The position numbers were made by a program, and so were the translations under genes. From Candidatus Anoxychlamydiales bacterium (GTDB taxonomy: Bacteria > Chlamydiota > Chlamydiia > Chlamydiales > SM23-39), in the NCBI GenBank assembly GCA_011065125.1, contig JAAKFI010000010.1, positions 1-42,228 of the forward strand: a DNA stretch of 42,228 nucleotides. The letters are read 5' to 3'. Below the pieces are notes generated by a model. That model was not told the origin of the DNA. It saw only the letters and a program-made list of their open reading frames with translations, and ran no database searches. Below are positions 1 through 9,008 of this stretch, piece after piece. Numbering within the stretch: the stretch's first letter is position 1; every line of letters begins with the position of its first letter.

Positions 1-22
1 GATATTAATTTAAGGAGTTATT

Positions 23-1252
23 ATGTTCATCAATTTTTTAGAATATGTTTATAGATTTTTTCATTTAACTTTTCCAACTGTATTTACTTATGCTTCAACT
101 AGAATGATGTTATCTGCAATAACTTCACTTTTAATTACTATTTTTTTAGGTCCTTTTGTAATAAAAAAATTATATTCATTAAAGATTCATCAGACAATTA
201 GGGGAAAAGAAGAGTGTCCGATGCTTTTTTCACTTCATAAAAAAAAGAAAGATACTCCTACTATGGGAGGAGCATTGATTTTATTTTCTATGTTGATTTC
301 TTTATTTTTATGGATGGATATAAAAAGTACTTTTACTTTGATATTACTTGGCTCTACTCTTTGGCTTGGTTTAGTCGGAGGAATAGATGATTATTTAAAA
401 TTAAAATATAAGCATTCTAAGGGAATGCCATCTAAGGTGAAGTTTTTGCTTCAAATAGTTTTTGCAGTATTTATAGCATTTTTTTTGATATTTCCAAACG
501 ATAGTATAAAAACTAAAAAAATGAAATTATATCCAAAGGTATTAACTAAACATGAAATTATAAAAGTAAAAAATAACTATAGTATCAAAAAAGATGAAAA
601 TAAGAATCTTACTACAAAAGAATATATGTCAAAATTATATATTCCATTTTTTAAAAAACCTATAAAACTAAAAGGACCACTAATTAGTATCTCTTTTTTA
701 TTAATTATATTTGTGATAGTTGGATCTTCAAATGCTGTAAACTTAACAGATGGATTAGATGGGCTAGCCTCGGGCTGTCTTATAATGGTTGCTGCCTCTT
801 TTGGTATAATTAGCTTTTTGTCTAATAATATATATATGGCTAAATATTTAAATATTCTTTACTTAGAAGGATCTGGAGAAATAGGAATTTATCTTTTTGC
901 TATGGCAGGAGCCTTACTTGGCTTTTTATGGTATAATGGATATCCTGCTCAAATATTCATGGGAGATACGGGATCACTTGCTCTTGGTGGAATTATTGGA
1001 ATATCGGCTATTCTATTAAGACGTGAAATTTTACTTGCAATTATAGGGGGGGTATTTGTGATGGAAGCTCTTTCTGTGATTTTGCAAGTTTTAAGTTATA
1101 GATATAGAAATAAAAAAAGAATTTTTTTATGCGCTCCACTTCATCATCATTTTGAATATAAAAAAATGCATGAAACAAAAGTTGTATTAAGGTTTTGGAT
1201 AATATCTCTTTTACTTGCTATAATTGGAATCGCTTCAATTAAATTTCAATAA
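23..1252 (+). CDS. mraY: Phospho-N-acetylmuramoyl-pentapeptide transferase MraY
   Basis: Integral membrane enzyme that transfers phospho-MurNAc-pentapeptide to undecaprenyl phosphate, making lipid I. Seen: many hydrophobic segments, GGIDDYLKL (Asp122-Asp123), NAVNLTDGLDGLASG near residue 237, MGDTGSLALGG (Asp315) and the HHHFE motif near 374, all hallmarks of the family. The start has a good ribosome site (AAGGAG, 5-6 bases before ATG). At 409 residues it is longer than the roughly 340-360 usual; the excess lies largely in a Lys-rich loop at about 158-210, before the IPFFK segment. First gene of a tightly packed murein/division operon; its promoter lies outside the window. Confidence 0.96.
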   Translation: MFINFLEYVYRFFHLTFPTVFTYASTRMMLSAITSLLITIFLGPFVIKKLYSLKIHQTIRGKEECPMLFSLHKKKKDTPTMGGALILFSMLISLFLWMDIKSTFTLILLGSTLWLGLVGGIDDYLKLKYKHSKGMPSKVKFLLQIVFAVFIAFFLIFPNDSIKTKKMKLYPKVLTKHEIIKVKNNYSIKKDENKNLTTKEYMSKLYIPFFKKPIKLKGPLISISFLLIIFVIVGSSNAVNLTDGLDGLASGCLIMVAASFGIISFLSNNIYMAKYLNILYLEGSGEIGIYLFAMAGALLGFLWYNGYPAQIFMGDTGSLALGGIIGISAILLRREILLAIIGGVFVMEALSVILQVLSYRYRNKKRIFLCAPLHHHFEYKKMHETKVVLRFWIISLLLAIIGIASIKFQ

Positions 1253-1254
1253 GC

Positions 1255-2451
1255 ATGAAAAAATATTTAATTTTAGGACTTAAAAAAAGTGGAATAGCTG
1301 CTGCTTTTTTTGCTCTTCATAAAAAAATTGATATTATTTGCTTTGATGATAATTTAGAAAATAATTCAAAAATAGAAAATTTAAAAAATAATAATGTGGT
1401 TGTTACAAATGATATTTCAAAAATTAATTTAAACAAAATATGTACTATAATTAAATCACCGGGGGTTTCGAATAATCATGAAATAATTAAAAAAGCAAAA
1501 ATAAATAATATTGAAATTATCTCAGAAATTGAATTTGGTTTTAAGTATATGCAAAATAAATGCATTGCAATTACAGGAACGAATGGAAAAAGCTCTCTTA
1601 CTACTTTAATTACACATATTTTAAATGAAAATAATATTCAGGCTATTTCTTTAGGGAATATAGGTCTTCCATTAACACAGTATTTAATAAATCCTAAAGA
1701 AGAAATAGTAGTTTTAGAACTATCTTCTTTTCAACTTGAAAATATTTATTCTAAAAAAGTAGATATTGCATGTATTACAAATATTGAAGAGGATCATTTA
1801 GATAGATATGATAGTTTCTTGTCTTATGCAAATTCTAAATTAAACATTTTAAAGATCTTAAAAAATGATTTTTTGTTTTTTACAACTAAAAAAGTAAAAG
1901 ATGAATTTAATTTAAAAAAAGCAAATCTTTGCATTGATGATATATTTGATTTTGCAAAAAAAATTTTAAAAAGTTTTAAAATTGATTTTGCAAAAGCTAT
2001 AAAAACCTTTAAAAATTTAGAACATAGATTAGAGTTAATATATGATCGAAACGAAATAAAAATATATAATGACTCAAAATCAACAAATATAAATTCTGTA
2101 ATATATGCTCTTAAAAAAATAAAAAGATGTGATATTTTAATTTTAGGTGGATATGATAAAGGAAATTCTTTTACAATTTTAAATAAGTTTATTACAAATA
2201 AGATAAGATATACAATTGCAATTGGTGATACAAGATTTAAAATTGTAAAAGAATTAAAAAAAAATAAAGTAGAAATAATTAATAATTTTGATATAGCTAT
2301 TAATAGAGCAATTATGCTTTCAAAAAAAGGAGATACGATTTTATTTTCTCCAGGATGTTCTAGTTTTGATATGTTTAAAAACTTTGAGCATAGAGGGGAT
2401 GAATTTAAAAAAATAGTATCTCAAATATTAAAAGGGGAAAAAAAGTTATGA
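1255..2451 (+). CDS. murD: UDP-N-acetylmuramoylalanine--D-glutamate ligase MurD
   Basis: Cytoplasmic Mur ligase adding D-Glu to UDP-MurNAc-L-Ala. Seen: N-terminal nucleotide-binding start (LGLKKSGIA), ATP loop GTNGKSSLTTL at about residue 106, EEDHLDRY in the central domain, and the C-terminal DSKSTN, LGGYDKG and FSPGCSSFDMF motifs that identify MurD among Mur ligases. At 398 residues it is shorter than the usual 430-450, mainly through a compact central domain, but every motif block is present. It begins two bases after the mraY stop and its own stop overlaps the next start as ATGA, so translation is probably coupled. Confidence 0.95.
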   Translation: MKKYLILGLKKSGIAAAFFALHKKIDIICFDDNLENNSKIENLKNNNVVVTNDISKINLNKICTIIKSPGVSNNHEIIKKAKINNIEIISEIEFGFKYMQNKCIAITGTNGKSSLTTLITHILNENNIQAISLGNIGLPLTQYLINPKEEIVVLELSSFQLENIYSKKVDIACITNIEEDHLDRYDSFLSYANSKLNILKILKNDFLFFTTKKVKDEFNLKKANLCIDDIFDFAKKILKSFKIDFAKAIKTFKNLEHRLELIYDRNEIKIYNDSKSTNINSVIYALKKIKRCDILILGGYDKGNSFTILNKFITNKIRYTIAIGDTRFKIVKELKKNKVEIINNFDIAINRAIMLSKKGDTILFSPGCSSFDMFKNFEHRGDEFKKIVSQILKGEKKL

Positions 2452-3158
2452 CAAGAAAAGATGTTATAATAATTTCAGTTCTTGTAAATGCAGCTCTGCT
2501 AGTTATTTTATTTGTAAGTGCAATCAATTCAAATGATGAAAAAAGATTTGAAAAAACATTGTCACAAGAAGAAATTTTAAAAGATGAACTAAATGAAGAT
2601 ACTTTTTCTATGTTGGAAAATGAGAAAAAACATGAACTAAATATTTTAAAAGAAGAAGATAAAAAAGAAAGTGAATTTTTAGCAATTGCAGAAGAAAAAA
2701 TAGTAGCAGATCCAATTCAAGAAGAAAAGATTGTTCACAAGTTACCTATAGCATCTAGTATAGAAGAAGTGAAAAAGGTTAAAGAAGTTCTAAACACTAA
2801 TTCCATAGATGTAACAGTGCAAAAAGGGGATAGTTTAGATAGAATAGCTAGAAAACATAAAGTTAAAATTTCTGAAATTATTAAATTAAATAATTTATCT
2901 TCATCTTTTTTAAAAGTAGGACAAAAATTATCTGTTCCTGTAAATGAAAACAAAAAAGAAATTGTTTTAGCAAATCCTATCAAAGAAATGAAAAAAGAAT
3001 TAATGGATCCAGAATATTACATTGTAAAAACAGGTGACAATCCATATACTATAGCAATGAAACATAATATCAAGCTTTCAACCTTATTAAGACTAAATGA
3101 ATTGAATGAGAAAAGAGCAAGAAAATTAAAACCGGGTGATAAACTTAGAATTAGATGA
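2448..3158 (+). CDS. nlpD: Membrane-anchored protein with two LysM domains (chlamydial NlpD type)
   Basis: Seen: one N-terminal membrane segment (about residues 5-25), an acidic/lysine-rich stalk to about 120, then two LysM repeats: about 124-166 (VQKGDSLDRIARKH ... VGQKLSVPV) and 191-236 (YYIVKTGDNPYTIAMKH ... KPGDKLRI). LysM binds N-acetylglucosamine-containing glycans, so a murein-binding periplasmic role follows. Chlamydiae have a LysM gene called nlpD at this exact position between murD and ftsW. Unlike E. coli NlpD it has no C-terminal M23/LytM domain, so any amidase-activator role is inference. Start overlaps the murD stop (ATGA). Confidence 0.85.
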   Translation: MTRKDVIIISVLVNAALLVILFVSAINSNDEKRFEKTLSQEEILKDELNEDTFSMLENEKKHELNILKEEDKKESEFLAIAEEKIVADPIQEEKIVHKLPIASSIEEVKKVKEVLNTNSIDVTVQKGDSLDRIARKHKVKISEIIKLNNLSSSFLKVGQKLSVPVNENKKEIVLANPIKEMKKELMDPEYYIVKTGDNPYTIAMKHNIKLSTLLRLNELNEKRARKLKPGDKLRIR

Positions 3159-4270
3159 ATAAAAGAATAGTTGTTTTAATTGCATGTGCTTTAATTATTT
3201 TTTCAATTGGACTTGTAATGGTATTTAATACAACTTCTGCTGAAGTATTAAATAGATCTTTAGATAAATCTACAACAGATTCTTTAGTAAAACAGATTCT
3301 TTATGGTTTTATTGGGATTATTATAGGTTTTATAGTCTATTACTTTGGATATAATTCTATTATAAAATATTCTCAAGTTTATTTAATTATAGGGTCAATC
3401 TTATTACTTTTAGTATTTGTTCCTTATATTGGTCATTCAATAAATGGTGCTAATCGTTGGATTGGTCTTTTTGGTTTTACAATTCAGCCTTCTGAATTTA
3501 TGAAATATATTATTCCAATTTTTTTTATTCATAGAGCTTTGAAATATAAAGGAAGCTTAGAACTTTTTAATTTTATAAAAGCTCTTTTTTTTTTAGTAGT
3601 GCCGATGGGATTGATATTATTAGAACCAGATACAGGTACTACAATTATCATTTTAGTATGTTTAATGTTAATGTTTTTTATAACTAAAGTAAGACTTTTA
3701 TATTGGGCGTTGCCACTACTGTTTTTAACTAGTCTAGGATCAATAGCTGCATATAACATGCCCCATGTTCCAGATAGAATAAGAGTATATTTAAATCCAG
3801 AGTTAGATCTTAGAGGTAAAGGCCATCAACCCTATCAATCAAAAATTGCAGTAGGATCCGGGGGGATATTTGGTAGAGGACTTGGAGAGAGTCTTCAAAA
3901 GTTAGATTATCTTCCAGAAGCTAGAAATGATTATATAGCTGCAATTTACGCTGAAGAAATGGGCTTTGTAGGTATATGTTTACTTATTTTTTTATATATG
4001 TGTATTGCATACTCAGGTTTTTATATCGCTTTTAATGCAATAAAGAAAGAAGGATTTTATTTAGCTACTTTTTTAACTTTTTTATTAACCTTTCAAGCTT
4101 TTTTAAACTTAGGGGTGGTATCAGGACTTTTACCGCCTAAAGGTATTACTCTTCCATTTTTTTCTCAGGGAGGTACTTCTTTGATTGTAAATATAATAGC
4201 AATTTTTCTATTATTAAGCATTGCAACTGATGAAAGCATTAGATATAAGCGATGCAAAGTAAAAAGATAA
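3155..4270 (+). CDS. ftsW: SEDS-family septal glycosyltransferase FtsW
   Basis: Multipass membrane protein of the SEDS family, which polymerises lipid II with a partner class B PBP. Seen: about ten hydrophobic segments, GANRWIGLFGFTIQPSEFMK near residue 98 (the conserved loop before TM4), PDTGTT, the extracellular-loop region GGIFGRGLGESLQKLDYLPE with the downstream ARNDYIAAIYAEEMGF, and the C-terminal LPPKGITLPFFSQGGTSL block. FtsW and RodA are hard to separate by motif; the murG/murC neighbourhood, as in Chlamydia, favours FtsW. Start overlaps the LysM gene stop (ATGA); the end overlaps murG by 19 bases. Confidence 0.93.
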   Translation: MNKRIVVLIACALIIFSIGLVMVFNTTSAEVLNRSLDKSTTDSLVKQILYGFIGIIIGFIVYYFGYNSIIKYSQVYLIIGSILLLLVFVPYIGHSINGANRWIGLFGFTIQPSEFMKYIIPIFFIHRALKYKGSLELFNFIKALFFLVVPMGLILLEPDTGTTIIILVCLMLMFFITKVRLLYWALPLLFLTSLGSIAAYNMPHVPDRIRVYLNPELDLRGKGHQPYQSKIAVGSGGIFGRGLGESLQKLDYLPEARNDYIAAIYAEEMGFVGICLLIFLYMCIAYSGFYIAFNAIKKEGFYLATFLTFLLTFQAFLNLGVVSGLLPPKGITLPFFSQGGTSLIVNIIAIFLLLSIATDESIRYKRCKVKR

Positions 4271-5328
4271 AAGTATTAATTTCAGCATCAGGAACAGGGG
4301 GCCATTTAATCCCTGCTCAAATGCTATCAGATCAACTTCAAAAAAAAAATATAACTATTTTTTTTGCAGCTAAAGATTTATCAAAAAAAAAGATTTTTGC
4401 AAAGGAAAAGTACTTATATAAAGATATAGAATCGGCTTATCCAAATAAAAATATTTTTTCTTTTTTTTATAAAATTTTAAAAGGAACACTCCAAAGTATT
4501 TTTTTAATATTAAAATTAAAACCAAAAATAGTAGTTGGTTTTGGATCTTATCATACCTTTCCTGTAATATTAGCATCTTATATTTTAAGAAAAAAAATCA
4601 TCTTATTTGATTCTAATAGTTATCTTGGTCTTACAAATAGAGTTTTTGCAAAAAAAGCAAAATTTTTAGCTCTTCAATTTGAAATTAATAAAAAATTAAA
4701 AAATATTCAGCTTGTAAAAATGCTTCCTTGGATTGATATAAAAAATATTGATAATTTTGAAAAAATCACAAAGTTAAAAAAAGATAAATTTACAATTTTA
4801 ATTTTTGGAGGATCTCAAGGATCTGAAATAATAAATAAAAATTTCATAAAAAATTTATCTATTTTTAAAGATAAAGAAATTCAAGCAATTCATCTTTTAG
4901 GTGAGATAAAAGATATAGTAAAATATAAAAATATATATGAGGAAAATAATATTTCTTCTTATGTTACGGATTTTGAAAAAGATATGTTTTCTCTGTATAA
5001 AAATTCATCGTTTGTGATCTCAAGATCAGGGGCTTCTACAATCTCTGAGTTAATTCATTTTGAAATTCCATCACTTTTAATTCCATTTTCAAAAGCTAAA
5101 GAAAATCATCAATATACAAACGCTTTATTTATGCAAAATCAAGTAAAGGGATCTATTCTTTTAGAAGAAAAAGATATTGAAAGTAATTTTATAGATATTT
5201 CAAAAGATATCTTTGAAAAAAATAAGATATTATTCTTAAAAGAAAACATAAAAAAATATAAATCTTTAATAAATACTCAAAATAGAAAACAATTATCTGA
5301 AATAATTGTAGATTTGGTGAATAAATGA
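4252..5328 (+). CDS. murG: UDP-GlcNAc:lipid I N-acetylglucosaminyltransferase MurG
   Basis: Peripheral GT28 glycosyltransferase that makes lipid II from lipid I. Seen: N-terminal glycine-rich loop SASGTGGHLIPA, second loop GFGSYHTFP, the inter-domain GGSQGSEIIN near residue 186, and the UDP-GlcNAc-binding SRSGASTISELIHFEIPSLL followed by KENHQYTNA. The 358-residue length is normal. The ATG at 4252 lies inside the ftsW 3' end and places the glycine loop at the usual distance from the N-terminus. Its stop overlaps murC/ddl as ATGA. Confidence 0.95.
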   Translation: MQSKKIKVLISASGTGGHLIPAQMLSDQLQKKNITIFFAAKDLSKKKIFAKEKYLYKDIESAYPNKNIFSFFYKILKGTLQSIFLILKLKPKIVVGFGSYHTFPVILASYILRKKIILFDSNSYLGLTNRVFAKKAKFLALQFEINKKLKNIQLVKMLPWIDIKNIDNFEKITKLKKDKFTILIFGGSQGSEIINKNFIKNLSIFKDKEIQAIHLLGEIKDIVKYKNIYEENNISSYVTDFEKDMFSLYKNSSFVISRSGASTISELIHFEIPSLLIPFSKAKENHQYTNALFMQNQVKGSILLEEKDIESNFIDISKDIFEKNKILFLKENIKKYKSLINTQNRKQLSEIIVDLVNK

Positions 5329-7715
5329 CAAAGACTTATCACTTTATAGGTATTGGCGGAATAGGCATGAGCGCTCTTGCTAAAATACTTCTTCAAAAAA
5401 AAATGATAGTAAAAGGAAGTGATGTAAAATTTAATCAACAGATAGTATTTTTTAAAAAAAATAAAGCTAAGATTTTTTTATCACATAAAAAAGATAATAT
5501 CTCAAAAAAAGATATAGTTGTTTTTTCAACAGCTATAAATAAACAAAAAAATGTTGAATATCTTCAAGCTAAGAAATTTAAATTACAGATGTATCATAGA
5601 TCCGATTTATTAAATGAAATCATGGATGGGTATAATAAAATATTAATAACAGGATCTCATGGAAAGACTACAACTACTTCATTAATGTCATATGTTTTTA
5701 CAAAAGCTAATTTAGATCCAAGTTTTGTGATTGGTGGAATTTCTAAAGCTCATAATACAAATGCTCATCTAGGAAAAGGAAAATATTTTATTGCAGAATC
5801 TGATGAATCGGATGGCTCTTTTTTAAAAACAAAAGCTAGTTGCGCTATAGTCACAAATTTAGATGAAGAGCATTTAAATTATTGGAAAACTTTTGCAAAT
5901 TTAGAAAAAGCATATATTAAGTTTTTTGATTTAATAGATAATAAAGAGACGCTTCTTTGGTGTAAAGATTGCAAAAACTTAGATGAAATAAGCCCTAAAG
6001 GCATTTCATATGGATTTTCAAAAAAAGCTGATGCTGTTTGCTCAAATGTTAAACAAAAAGGTTTTTTTACATATTTTGATATTAAATATAAAAATAGAAT
6101 TTATAAAGATATCCAATTAAATATGATTGGAAATCATAGCGTTTTAAATGCTCTTAGTGTGTTTGTTTTATCATTAAATTTAGGACTTGATGAAAATATC
6201 ATAAGAGATGCTTTTAAAATGTTTTTAGGAACTAAAAGAAGAGTAGATAAAATAGGCACCCATTTAAAAATAGATTTTTTAGATGATTATGCTCATCATC
6301 CAAATGAAATAAAAGCTACTTTAAATGCAATTAGATCAGCAGAAAAAGAAAGAAAGATAATAGCTATATTTCAACCTCATCGTTATTCAAGACTAAAAGA
6401 TACAATAGAAGGGTTGAAAGATGCTTTTAAAGATGTTGATGAGTTAATAATTACAGATATTTATTCAGCAGGTGAAGAAAAAGATAAAATTATTGATGAG
6501 AAATATTTAGAAAGCTTTTTAAAAGAAACTACAAAATTCGTTAAATATGTACCAGATGAATATTTAAATATTTATTTAAAAGAACATTTAGAAATTTATG
6601 ATTTAGTAGTAGCGCTAGGAGCTGGAGATATTTCTTATAAAATAAGAGAGTTTTTTAAAGAATTTTCGAAAAATAAAAGAAAAATAGAAGTGGCTATCTT
6701 ATTTGGTGGTAGATCAAACGAACATGAAGTTACGATATCATCTACAAAAAATTATTTAAAACTATTTGATAAAAATATTTTTTCACTTAAGTATTTTAAA
6801 ATAAAAAAAGATGGAAAATGGCTATATTCTGAAAATGATTTTTTAGAGTATGATTATGAATACACTTTAGATATATCTTTTTTTAAAATGCTAAAAAAAC
6901 TAGTAGATTCAGATCTTGTTTTCCCAATTTTTCATGGACCTTTAGGAGAAGATGGGATGATTGCAGGATTTTTAGAAACTTTAAATTTACCATATTTAGG
7001 AGCTGATTATAAATCATCTTCTCTTAGTATGGATAAAGCTTTTTGTAAAAATATAGCTAAGATAAACAAAATTAAAATAGTAGATTTTTTAGAAATTAAT
7101 ATTTTAGATTATAAAAAAAATATGAAAAAAATAATTTCTAAAATTATTAAAAAGTTAGGACTTGATCTTTGCATAAAAGCTAATAGTTTAGGCTCTAGCA
7201 TAGGCATCTTTTTTTCAAATGATGAAAAAAGCTTAATAGAAAAAATTGAAAAATGTTTTGAGTATGATGATAATATAATTATAGAAAAAAAAGTAATTGC
7301 TAATGAACTTAATGTATCAATCATTGGAAATGCAGATATATATGTATCTAAACCATTTCTTTTACATACCAAAAATATTTTTTTTGATTATGAAAAGAAA
7401 TATTTAACTAAAAATACAAAGATAGAAAAACCTGATAAAATTTCATTGAAAAAAGAAGAAGAAGTAAAAGAATTAGCAAGGCAACTATATCAAGTTCTGA
7501 AATTAAAAGGTTTTGCTAGGATTGATTTTTTTATTAATGAAAATGAAGAAATATATTTTAATGAGATAAATCCAACTCCTGGTTTTGCATCTGAAAATAG
7601 TATCTTTATAAAAATGCTTTTATTAGAAATGACAAATACACAAATAATTGATAGATTGATAATTTCATCTTTAAATAAAAATAGATTACTAAAAAAATTA
7701 GAAAAAAAGCGATGA
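5325..7715 (+). CDS. murC/ddl: Fused MurC (UDP-MurNAc--L-Ala ligase) and Ddl (D-Ala--D-Ala ligase)
   Basis: One 796-residue polypeptide with two enzymes. MurC covers about 1-447: FIGIGGIGMSALAK at the N-terminus, ATP loop GSHGKTTTTS near 110, ESDESDGSF, NLDEEHLNYW, DYAHHPNEI near 321 and FQPHRYSRL. After a linker of only a few residues, Ddl covers about 453-796: AILFGGRSNEHEVT, FPIFHGPLGEDGMIAGFLE, ATP-grasp KANSLGSSIGIFF and the metal-binding FNEINPTPGFASEN near the end. This fusion is a known chlamydial trait and was strong support for the assignment. No frameshift or stop separates the halves. Starts in an ATGA overlap with murG. Confidence 0.96.
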   Translation: MTKTYHFIGIGGIGMSALAKILLQKKMIVKGSDVKFNQQIVFFKKNKAKIFLSHKKDNISKKDIVVFSTAINKQKNVEYLQAKKFKLQMYHRSDLLNEIMDGYNKILITGSHGKTTTTSLMSYVFTKANLDPSFVIGGISKAHNTNAHLGKGKYFIAESDESDGSFLKTKASCAIVTNLDEEHLNYWKTFANLEKAYIKFFDLIDNKETLLWCKDCKNLDEISPKGISYGFSKKADAVCSNVKQKGFFTYFDIKYKNRIYKDIQLNMIGNHSVLNALSVFVLSLNLGLDENIIRDAFKMFLGTKRRVDKIGTHLKIDFLDDYAHHPNEIKATLNAIRSAEKERKIIAIFQPHRYSRLKDTIEGLKDAFKDVDELIITDIYSAGEEKDKIIDEKYLESFLKETTKFVKYVPDEYLNIYLKEHLEIYDLVVALGAGDISYKIREFFKEFSKNKRKIEVAILFGGRSNEHEVTISSTKNYLKLFDKNIFSLKYFKIKKDGKWLYSENDFLEYDYEYTLDISFFKMLKKLVDSDLVFPIFHGPLGEDGMIAGFLETLNLPYLGADYKSSSLSMDKAFCKNIAKINKIKIVDFLEINILDYKKNMKKIISKIIKKLGLDLCIKANSLGSSIGIFFSNDEKSLIEKIEKCFEYDDNIIIEKKVIANELNVSIIGNADIYVSKPFLLHTKNIFFDYEKKYLTKNTKIEKPDKISLKKEEEVKELARQLYQVLKLKGFARIDFFINENEEIYFNEINPTPGFASENSIFIKMLLLEMTNTQIIDRLIISSLNKNRLLKKLEKKR

Positions 7716-8605
7716 AACAAAAAAAAATTAAATTATCTAAAGCAGTTTTTTTAATTATTTTATCTACAATTATTTTTTCATCTATAAATATTTATTTTTA
7801 TATAAATTATAGAAAATTTCAAAAAAAAAGACTTTTTGATCCTAAATATGACATTATGTCTATTTTACATTCTACAAAAGATGATTTAAGGTTAGATACC
7901 CCTTATTTAGCGGAAGTTTTAACTTTATCAAGTAATAATCCTAAAAATCTTTTTTTATATCCAGTTGAAGTAGCTCAAAATTTATTAAATGAAGAACCAA
8001 TTATCAAAAATGCAAAAATAAAAAAAATAAAAAATAATACTTTAAAAATTGATTATGAAATTAAAAATCCTATAGCTTTTTTATATGATTTTGAAAATAT
8101 AGCTTTTGATGAGGATTATAATATATTTTTTGTATCTCCATATATTGAAGCTAATAACTTAATAGATGTTTATATAAATATCGAAAACAGTGAATTAGAC
8201 CTAAAAAAACCTTTGATAGATAAAAGATTAAAACTGGCAAATAGTTTTATAACTGAAATTAAAAAAAGTGGATTTTTAGACCTTGTTAAAATTAATTTAA
8301 TAGATGTCTCTAGATCCTATCATGAAAGTTACGGTAAAAGAGAAATAGTTTTAACAATATTGGAAGAGATGCAAATAGAAATTAATTCAAAAAATGTAAA
8401 ACTTATTTTCCCAAGATACTTAAGGCTTCCTATAAAAAATTATCTTCAACAACTTAGTAATTATTTAAGTTTAAGAAAAAAAATGCAAATTGATTACCTT
8501 CATCAATTAAAAGATATAGAAGATATAAAAAATGAAATAATCTTCAAACCTAAAACTATAGATCTTAGAATTCAGAAATTAGCTTTTATTGATGAAAAAG
8601 GATAA
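7712..8605 (+). CDS. ftsQ: FtsQ-like division protein
   Basis: Seen: short basic N-terminus, one membrane helix at about residues 11-33, then a POTRA-like stretch (YPVEVAQNLLNEEPIIKNAK ... LKIDYEIKNPIAFLYDFE) followed by DEDYNIFFVSPYIE, which has the FtsQ/DivIB pattern of a hydrophobic core, an 'x-ER-PxA' strand and a 'D..G..F' turn. Sequence identity to FtsQ is weak by eye, so the call also rests on position directly after ddl, the usual place of ftsQ in dcw clusters, and on a known divergent FtsQ at this place in Chlamydia. Its ATGA start couples it to murC/ddl. A hairpin terminator follows. Confidence 0.75.
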   Translation: MKQKKIKLSKAVFLIILSTIIFSSINIYFYINYRKFQKKRLFDPKYDIMSILHSTKDDLRLDTPYLAEVLTLSSNNPKNLFLYPVEVAQNLLNEEPIIKNAKIKKIKNNTLKIDYEIKNPIAFLYDFENIAFDEDYNIFFVSPYIEANNLIDVYINIENSELDLKKPLIDKRLKLANSFITEIKKSGFLDLVKINLIDVSRSYHESYGKREIVLTILEEMQIEINSKNVKLIFPRYLRLPIKNYLQQLSNYLSLRKKMQIDYLHQLKDIEDIKNEIIFKPKTIDLRIQKLAFIDEKG

Positions 8606-8643
8606 AATTAATTTTTTTTAAAAAATGTTAGATGTTTATTTAA

Positions 8644-8680
8644 ATAGTCTGATAAAAGTTTTTATCAGACTATATTTTTT
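8644..8680 (+). terminator. Hairpin terminator after ftsQ, probably bidirectional
   Basis: A perfect inverted repeat, arms 8644-8657 and 8660-8673 (at least 12 pairs once a realistic loop is allowed), is followed by A and six T at 8674-8680. It lies 38 bases after the ftsQ stop and 10 bases beyond the stop of the convergent small-peptide gene, so it can end both transcripts; the T-tract is better for the plus strand. Confidence 0.85.
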
Positions 8681-8683
8681 AAA

Positions 8684-8983
8684 TTAAAAAGCAACAGCAG
8701 CTGCAATGCAAGCTGATTTGCAAGCCCACCAAACCGCTACAGCTGTCCAAGGTCCTGTAGATGATGCGCCCGCTGTAGCAGCTACACATCCAGCTAAGCA
8801 AACGGGAAGAAGTATTGTCCCAGGTCCGCCAGCAGCTTCTGCTTTAGGTAAATTAATTAAAGCTATTAATACAATTATTGGAACTGCTAATAAAGAAATT
8901 GTTTTAGCTGTTTTTGAAATAATACCAGAATTAATAAAGCCAGAAAAAAAATTTGGTTGTATGTTGTTTTGATCTATTCTCAT
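8684..8983 (-). CDS. Small exported Gly/Ala-rich peptide with paired CX3C motifs; family not recognised
   Basis: 99-residue protein. The start at 8983 is chosen over an upstream TTG because AGGAGG sits 5 bases before this ATG. Seen: polar N-terminal 25 residues, hydrophobic helix (TISLLAVPIIVLIALINL), a signal-peptidase-like KAEAA site, then a mature part of about 47 residues beginning GGPG with CLAGC and CKSAC separated by 21 residues and a hydrophobic C-terminus. The CX3C-Xn-CX3C layout resembles helical hairpins stapled by two disulfides (alpha-hairpinin type); that fold is inference. GGPG could also be a double-glycine processing site, but no C39 peptidase or immunity gene is nearby. Base composition is far richer in G+C than its surroundings. 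Function unknown. Confidence 0.8.
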   Translation of the reverse strand: MRIDQNNIQPNFFSGFINSGIISKTAKTISLLAVPIIVLIALINLPKAEAAGGPGTILLPVCLAGCVAATAGASSTGPWTAVAVWWACKSACIAAAVAF

Positions 8984-9008
8984 ATATACCTCCTGATGAG
9001 ACAAAAAA

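Noticed and set aside
8706-8972. 88-residue plus-strand ORF opposite the small peptide gene
   Set aside because: It is the shadow of the G+C-rich minus-strand gene, which has AGGAGG, a promoter and a leader sequence; the plus frame has none of these.
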